Shown here piece by piece: positions 5,176-8,799 of a DNA stretch of 8,799 nucleotides. The notes below the pieces were generated by a model. It was not told the origin of the DNA. It searched no databases and saw only the letters and a program-made list of their open reading frames with translations. Both the position numbers and the translations under genes were made by a program. Source of the stretch: an uncultured Clostridia bacterium (GTDB lineage: Bacteria > Bacillota > Clostridia > TANB77 > CAG-508); NCBI GenBank assembly GCA_947589135.1, contig CANPZT010000053.1, positions 1 to 8,799 on the forward strand, written 5' to 3'. Positions within the stretch are counted from its first letter, which is position 1, and the number at the start of each line of letters is the position of its first letter.

Positions 5176-5517
5176 ATGGAAAAACAAATAGATTATTCAT
5201 TAATAGGAGAAAGAATTAGAGAAGCTAGAAAGAAAAAAGGGTGGTCACAAGAAAAATTATCAGAAAAAATTGATATTGCAACAGCATTTTTAAGTAGAGT
5301 AGAGAGAGGTCATTCACAGATTAATTTAAAAAGATTAGCACAAATTTCAAGAGCATTGGATGTACCATTAGAAAAATTGATTACTGGAGTAGATACTTCA
5401 TCAGAAAAATATTTAGATAAAGAATTGTATAATATTTTGATTAATTGTACACCAGATAAACAGAAACTTATTTATAATATTGCTAAAATTGTATCAGGTT
5501 CTGATTTAGTAGGATAG
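5176..5517 (+). CDS. XRE-family helix-turn-helix transcriptional regulator
   Basis: This 113-residue DNA-binding protein has a Cro/CI-type HTH domain over about residues 10-70: IGERIREARKKKGWSQEKLS, then a turn, IATAFLSRVERG (recognition helix near 35-45), and LKRLAQISRALDVPLEKLI. The C-terminal 40 residues (DKELYNILINCTPDKQKLIY...) resemble the short helical tail of many stand-alone clostridial XRE regulators and may mediate dimerisation. No peptidase, kinase or small-molecule domain is present, so it most likely acts as a small repressor. ATG at 5176 has a moderate AAGGGAG site at an 11-nt spacing and a consensus promoter directly upstream. It lies 77 bp before smc on the same strand with no terminator between, so read-through into smc is possible. 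Its target genes are not evident; autoregulation is the usual case. Confidence 0.9.
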   Translation: MEKQIDYSLIGERIREARKKKGWSQEKLSEKIDIATAFLSRVERGHSQINLKRLAQISRALDVPLEKLITGVDTSSEKYLDKELYNILINCTPDKQKLIYNIAKIVSGSDLVG

Positions 5518-5552
5518 ATATATTACATATAATCTTTACAAAAAGTAAAAAA

Positions 5553-5561
5553 TGGTATAAA
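5553..5561 (+). promoter_or_regulatory. Extended -10 promoter candidate for smc
   Basis: TGG followed by TATAAA (5556-5561) forms an extended -10. A TTTACA at 5535-5540 is a possible -35, but the 15-bp spacing is short. The predicted start is near 5568. The ribosome site AAAGGTGA (5581-5588) lies 6 nt before the smc ATG. Confidence 0.45.
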
Positions 5562-5594
5562 CTACATACAAAGAAATAATAAAGGTGATAATAA

Positions 5595-8500
5595 ATGTAT
5601 TTAAAAAGACTAGAATTACAAGGATTCAAATCATTTGCAGATAAAACAACATTAGAGTTTATGCCAGGAATAACAAGCGTTATAGGACCAAATGGATCAG
5701 GAAAAAGTAATATATCAGATAGTATAAGATGGGTATTAGGCGAGCAAAGTATGAAATCACTAAGAGGAACCAAATCTTTAGATATAATATTTGCAGGAAC
5801 ACAAAATAGAAAGTCTCTAGGTTTTGCAGAGGCTTCTTTAGTGTTTGATAATGAAGATGGAGCTTTGCCAATAGAATATACAGAAGTAACAGTAACGAGA
5901 AAAATATATAGAAGTGGAGAGACAGGATATTTTATTAATAAAACACCATGCAGATTAAAAGATGTACTAGAATTATTTATGGACACAGGAATTGGAAAAG
6001 ATGGATATTCAATTATTGGACAAGGAAAAATTGATGAAATTTTAAGTAACAAATCAGAAGATAGAAGACATATTTTTGAAGAGGCTGCAGGAATTGTAAA
6101 ATATAGAACAAGAAAACAAGAATCTGAAAAAAAGTTAGAGCATACTAAATTAAATCTTCTTAGAATTAATGATATTTTAGCAGAAATAGAAGCAAATATA
6201 GAACCATTAAAAGCCCAATCTGAAAAAGCAAAGAAATACTTAAATTTAAAAGAAGAATTAAAAAATATAGAAATAGGTCTATTTCTTTATAACATAGATA
6301 AATATAAAGCAAATCTTGAAGAAATAGTAAAAGATGAAGAAATCTATACAAATCAATGTAATGAAGAAGAAGGAAGATTAGAAAGAATTCAGCAATTAAA
6401 AGAAGAACTAAAATTTACAATTGACGAAATTACAACAAAAATAGAAGAAATGTCTAATATTGGATTTGAAAGCCAGAAAGAAATAGAAATGTTAAATTCA
6501 GACATCAATGTTGCAAACACAAGAATTACTAATAACAAGCAAAATAGTGAAAGATTTGAAAAAGAAATTGAAGAACAAAATAAAAGAATAGAAGAATTAA
6601 AACAAGAAATACAACAAAAAATAGAAAAGAAAGAAAACTTAAAGAAAAACAGAGAAAAATTTGCTAATGAATTAAAAGAAAAAGAAGAAGAGTTAGCAAA
6701 AATAACAAAAAAACTATCTGCAAAGGAGCTTGAAATAGAGCAATATAAACAAAAAATAGAGAAAAATACAGATAGAAAATATGAATTGCAATCAGAAAAC
6801 AATACACAAGATATTAATTTGGAAAATGATAAAAAAAGGCAATCACAAATAAAGAATGAAATAGCAACAAATATTTCAGAATTAGATAGTACAAGATTAC
6901 AAAAAGAAGAAATAGCAAAAGAGTTTTATGAGATAGAAAGCAAAAGAAACAAAGTTGTTAAATCATTAGAGGAAATGAGTAAACAAAGAGAAGAAGCAGA
7001 TAAGAAAATCAAAAAATATGATGATGAAATTAATAAACTATTAAATGAAACAAGAATGAAAGAATCAAGATTAAAATTTTTGATTGAAACAGAAAAAGAA
7101 AAAGAAGGATATATTAAAAGTGTAAAATCTTTATTAAAAGATTGCGATAATATAAAAGAATTAGGAAAAGGTATGCACGGAGTCTTAGCAAATATTATTG
7201 AAGTACCAGATAAATACCAAACAGCAATTGAAATGTGTTTAGGAGCAAGTCTTCAAAATATTGTTACAGAAACTGAAGAAGATGCAAAAAAATTGGTAGA
7301 GCACCTAAGGAAAAATAACTTAGGTAGAGCATCATTTTTACCAATTACATCAGTAAAGGGTAAAAAATTAGAAAAAATAAAAGGAAATGAAAAAGGATTT
7401 ATAGGAATTGCATCTGACTTAATAAAATTTGACAAAAAATATGAACAAATTATACTTAATTTATTAGGAAGAACAGCAATTGTTGATACAATGGATACAG
7501 CAATTAAAGTTGCAAAACAGAATAATTATTCTTTCAGAATTATTACTTTAGAAGGAGATGTTATTAATGCATCAGGTGCAATTACAGGTGGATCAGTTAC
7601 TAAGAAAACAGTCAATATTTTAGGTAGAGGAAAAGAAATAGAAAAATTACAAAAAGAGATTACTGACTTAAATAAAAAGATAGAAAAATTGCAAAAGGAA
7701 AAAGAAGAATACCAAAAATCGGTAGAAGATACTTTAGACGAAGGAACTGCATTAGAAAAACAATTACAAGAAATAGAAATTACATATGCCACAGAAAAGC
7801 AAAAAGTAATTTCTATGGACGAAAATATTGCGAAAATAGAAAGTAGAATTAGCAAATTTAAAGAAGAACAAACAAAAATAGAAAAGCAAAAGGAAGAAGC
7901 TCTTAAAAATAAAGAAAAAATTGCACAAGAGTTAAAAGACATAGAAGAAGAAACACAAAATTTAAATAAAGTGGTTCAAGAATTTGCAGATTTAAATAAA
8001 GATAATCAAAAATATATTGATGATTTAAATTTTGATATTACAAACTTAAAAATATCAGTTACATCTTTTGATGAAAGCGAAAATTCAATAGAAGAAATGC
8101 AAGAAAGAATAAATTTAGACATTGAAGTGGCAAATAAAAGCATAGAAAACAAAAAGATTCAAATAGAAGAAATAAAAAACGAAAACTTCAATTTAGAACA
8201 ATCAATTGAAGAAATTAAAGAAAAGATAAGTCAAATTAAAGAAGCAGTGAAGAATAGTAGCTCAAAAATAGAAGAAATGAAGCAAGAAAGAATTGAGAAA
8301 AATAAAAAATTGCAAGAACAAGAAGATGAAATAACAGCAAAATTTAAAATAATAGAAGATTTAAAAGCACAAATTGTAAAAGTTGATGCTAAGAAAACTA
8401 AGTTAGAAGAAGATATTAATACAATTATTAATAAAATGTGGGAAGAATATGAGTTAACTCCAAATAATGTAAAAGATTATCAAAAACCAGAAAATGTAGC

Positions 8501-8799
8501 TCTAACACAAAAAAAGGTAAATCATTTACGTACAGATATTAGAAACTTAGGCAGTGTTAATGTTGATTCAATAGAAGAATATAAAACAATGAAGGAAAGA
8601 TATGATTTTATGAGTGAACAAAGAGTTGATTTGGAAAATACTATGAGTAAATTAAGAAAAATCATATCTGAAATGACAATTACAATGAAAGAACAATTTA
8701 AGAAACAATTTGAGAAGATAAATAAAAACTTTTCAGAAGTATTTAAAGAATTATTTGGTGGAGGAAATGCATCTTTAAAATTAGAAGACGAAGAAAATA
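5595..8799 (+). CDS. smc: Chromosome segregation protein SMC, C-terminus cut by window end
   Basis: SMC is the ATPase of the bacterial condensin (with ScpA and ScpB) that loops and aligns DNA for chromosome segregation. The frame runs open from ATG 5595 to the window edge, giving 1068 complete residues of an expected roughly 1180. Visible parts: N-terminal MYLKRLELQGFKSFADK; Walker A GPNGSGKSN (31-39); R57 in SLRG (the R-loop arginine); Q143 in SIIGQGKIDEIL; a Lys/Glu-rich coiled coil from about 170 to 520; the hinge at about 526-668, beginning GKGMHGVLANIIEVP and ending with the Gly-rich GAITGGSV (661-668); the returning coiled coil; and FKELFGGGNASLKLED just before the cut. The LSGGE signature, Walker B and D-loop lie beyond the window. 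The start is supported by AAAGGTGA. In many Firmicutes rnc precedes smc and ftsY follows it; here an XRE regulator precedes it and rnc is absent from the window. No frameshift was seen at the points checked through the gene. Confidence 0.97.
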   Translation, partial: MYLKRLELQGFKSFADKTTLEFMPGITSVIGPNGSGKSNISDSIRWVLGEQSMKSLRGTKSLDIIFAGTQNRKSLGFAEASLVFDNEDGALPIEYTEVTVTRKIYRSGETGYFINKTPCRLKDVLELFMDTGIGKDGYSIIGQGKIDEILSNKSEDRRHIFEEAAGIVKYRTRKQESEKKLEHTKLNLLRINDILAEIEANIEPLKAQSEKAKKYLNLKEELKNIEIGLFLYNIDKYKANLEEIVKDEEIYTNQCNEEEGRLERIQQLKEELKFTIDEITTKIEEMSNIGFESQKEIEMLNSDINVANTRITNNKQNSERFEKEIEEQNKRIEELKQEIQQKIEKKENLKKNREKFANELKEKEEELAKITKKLSAKELEIEQYKQKIEKNTDRKYELQSENNTQDINLENDKKRQSQIKNEIATNISELDSTRLQKEEIAKEFYEIESKRNKVVKSLEEMSKQREEADKKIKKYDDEINKLLNETRMKESRLKFLIETEKEKEGYIKSVKSLLKDCDNIKELGKGMHGVLANIIEVPDKYQTAIEMCLGASLQNIVTETEEDAKKLVEHLRKNNLGRASFLPITSVKGKKLEKIKGNEKGFIGIASDLIKFDKKYEQIILNLLGRTAIVDTMDTAIKVAKQNNYSFRIITLEGDVINASGAITGGSVTKKTVNILGRGKEIEKLQKEITDLNKKIEKLQKEKEEYQKSVEDTLDEGTALEKQLQEIEITYATEKQKVISMDENIAKIESRISKFKEEQTKIEKQKEEALKNKEKIAQELKDIEEETQNLNKVVQEFADLNKDNQKYIDDLNFDITNLKISVTSFDESENSIEEMQERINLDIEVANKSIENKKIQIEEIKNENFNLEQSIEEIKEKISQIKEAVKNSSSKIEEMKQERIEKNKKLQEQEDEITAKFKIIEDLKAQIVKVDAKKTKLEEDINTIINKMWEEYELTPNNVKDYQKPENVALTQKKVNHLRTDIRNLGSVNVDSIEEYKTMKERYDFMSEQRVDLENTMSKLRKIISEMTITMKEQFKKQFEKINKNFSEVFKELFGGGNASLKLEDEEN

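Noticed and set aside
5483..7942. Several minus-strand open frames across the smc region, up to about 190 codons
   Set aside because: They lie antisense to a well-supported smc frame, are rich in Ser/Phe/Leu as expected from the complement of Lys/Glu coiled-coil codons, and lack ribosome sites and recognisable domains.

Overview
The window reads as chromosomal DNA from an AT-rich, low-GC Gram-positive bacterium, most likely an uncultured Clostridia/Firmicutes member. The reasons are very low GC, A-ending codons with AGA for arginine, strong AAGGAGG-type Shine-Dalgarno sites, TTG and GTG starts, sigma-A-type promoters and a Firmicutes-type smc. Stops are TAA and TAG, and Trp is encoded by TGG, which fits the standard bacterial code. 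All confident genes lie on the + strand.

Layout. (1) 1-407: the C-terminal half of a TrmL-type tRNA 2'-O-methyltransferase, joined at about 130-140 to a T-rich stretch that looks like coding DNA for a different protein on the opposite strand. This is a probable chimeric or rearranged contig edge. (2) 408-846: AT-rich intergenic DNA with an intrinsic terminator and a near-consensus promoter. (3) 847-1920: an Rpn/PD-(D/E)XK family nuclease (transposase_31 type) with a G-[IM]-[KR]-x tetrapeptide repeat near its C-terminus, followed by a long hairpin terminator. (4) 2094-4975: a NitT/TauT/SsuABC-type ABC importer, in the order ATPase, permease, substrate-binding protein. The permease carries a one-base frameshift. 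The permease and binding-protein genes are separated by a roughly 215-bp palindromic, MITE-like block flanked by a 14-bp direct repeat. (5) 5004-5087: a perfect 41-bp inverted repeat with a 2-bp centre, richer in GC than its surroundings. (6) 5176-5517: a small XRE-family repressor with a consensus promoter. (7) 5595 to the end: smc, complete at its N-terminus and hinge but cut by the window edge before the C-terminal ATPase half.

How the genes work together: the three ABC genes would form one importer for a small organic substrate (sulfonate-, pyrimidine- or nitrate-type). Three features suggest it is degenerating or needs resequencing: the frameshift, the inserted palindrome, and a binding protein without a lipobox cysteine. 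The XRE gene and smc are co-directional and 77 bp apart, and each seems to have its own promoter. I see no clear new multi-gene system. The most interesting items are the intergenic palindromes, the permease frameshift at a CUU-CGG site, and the chimeric left edge.
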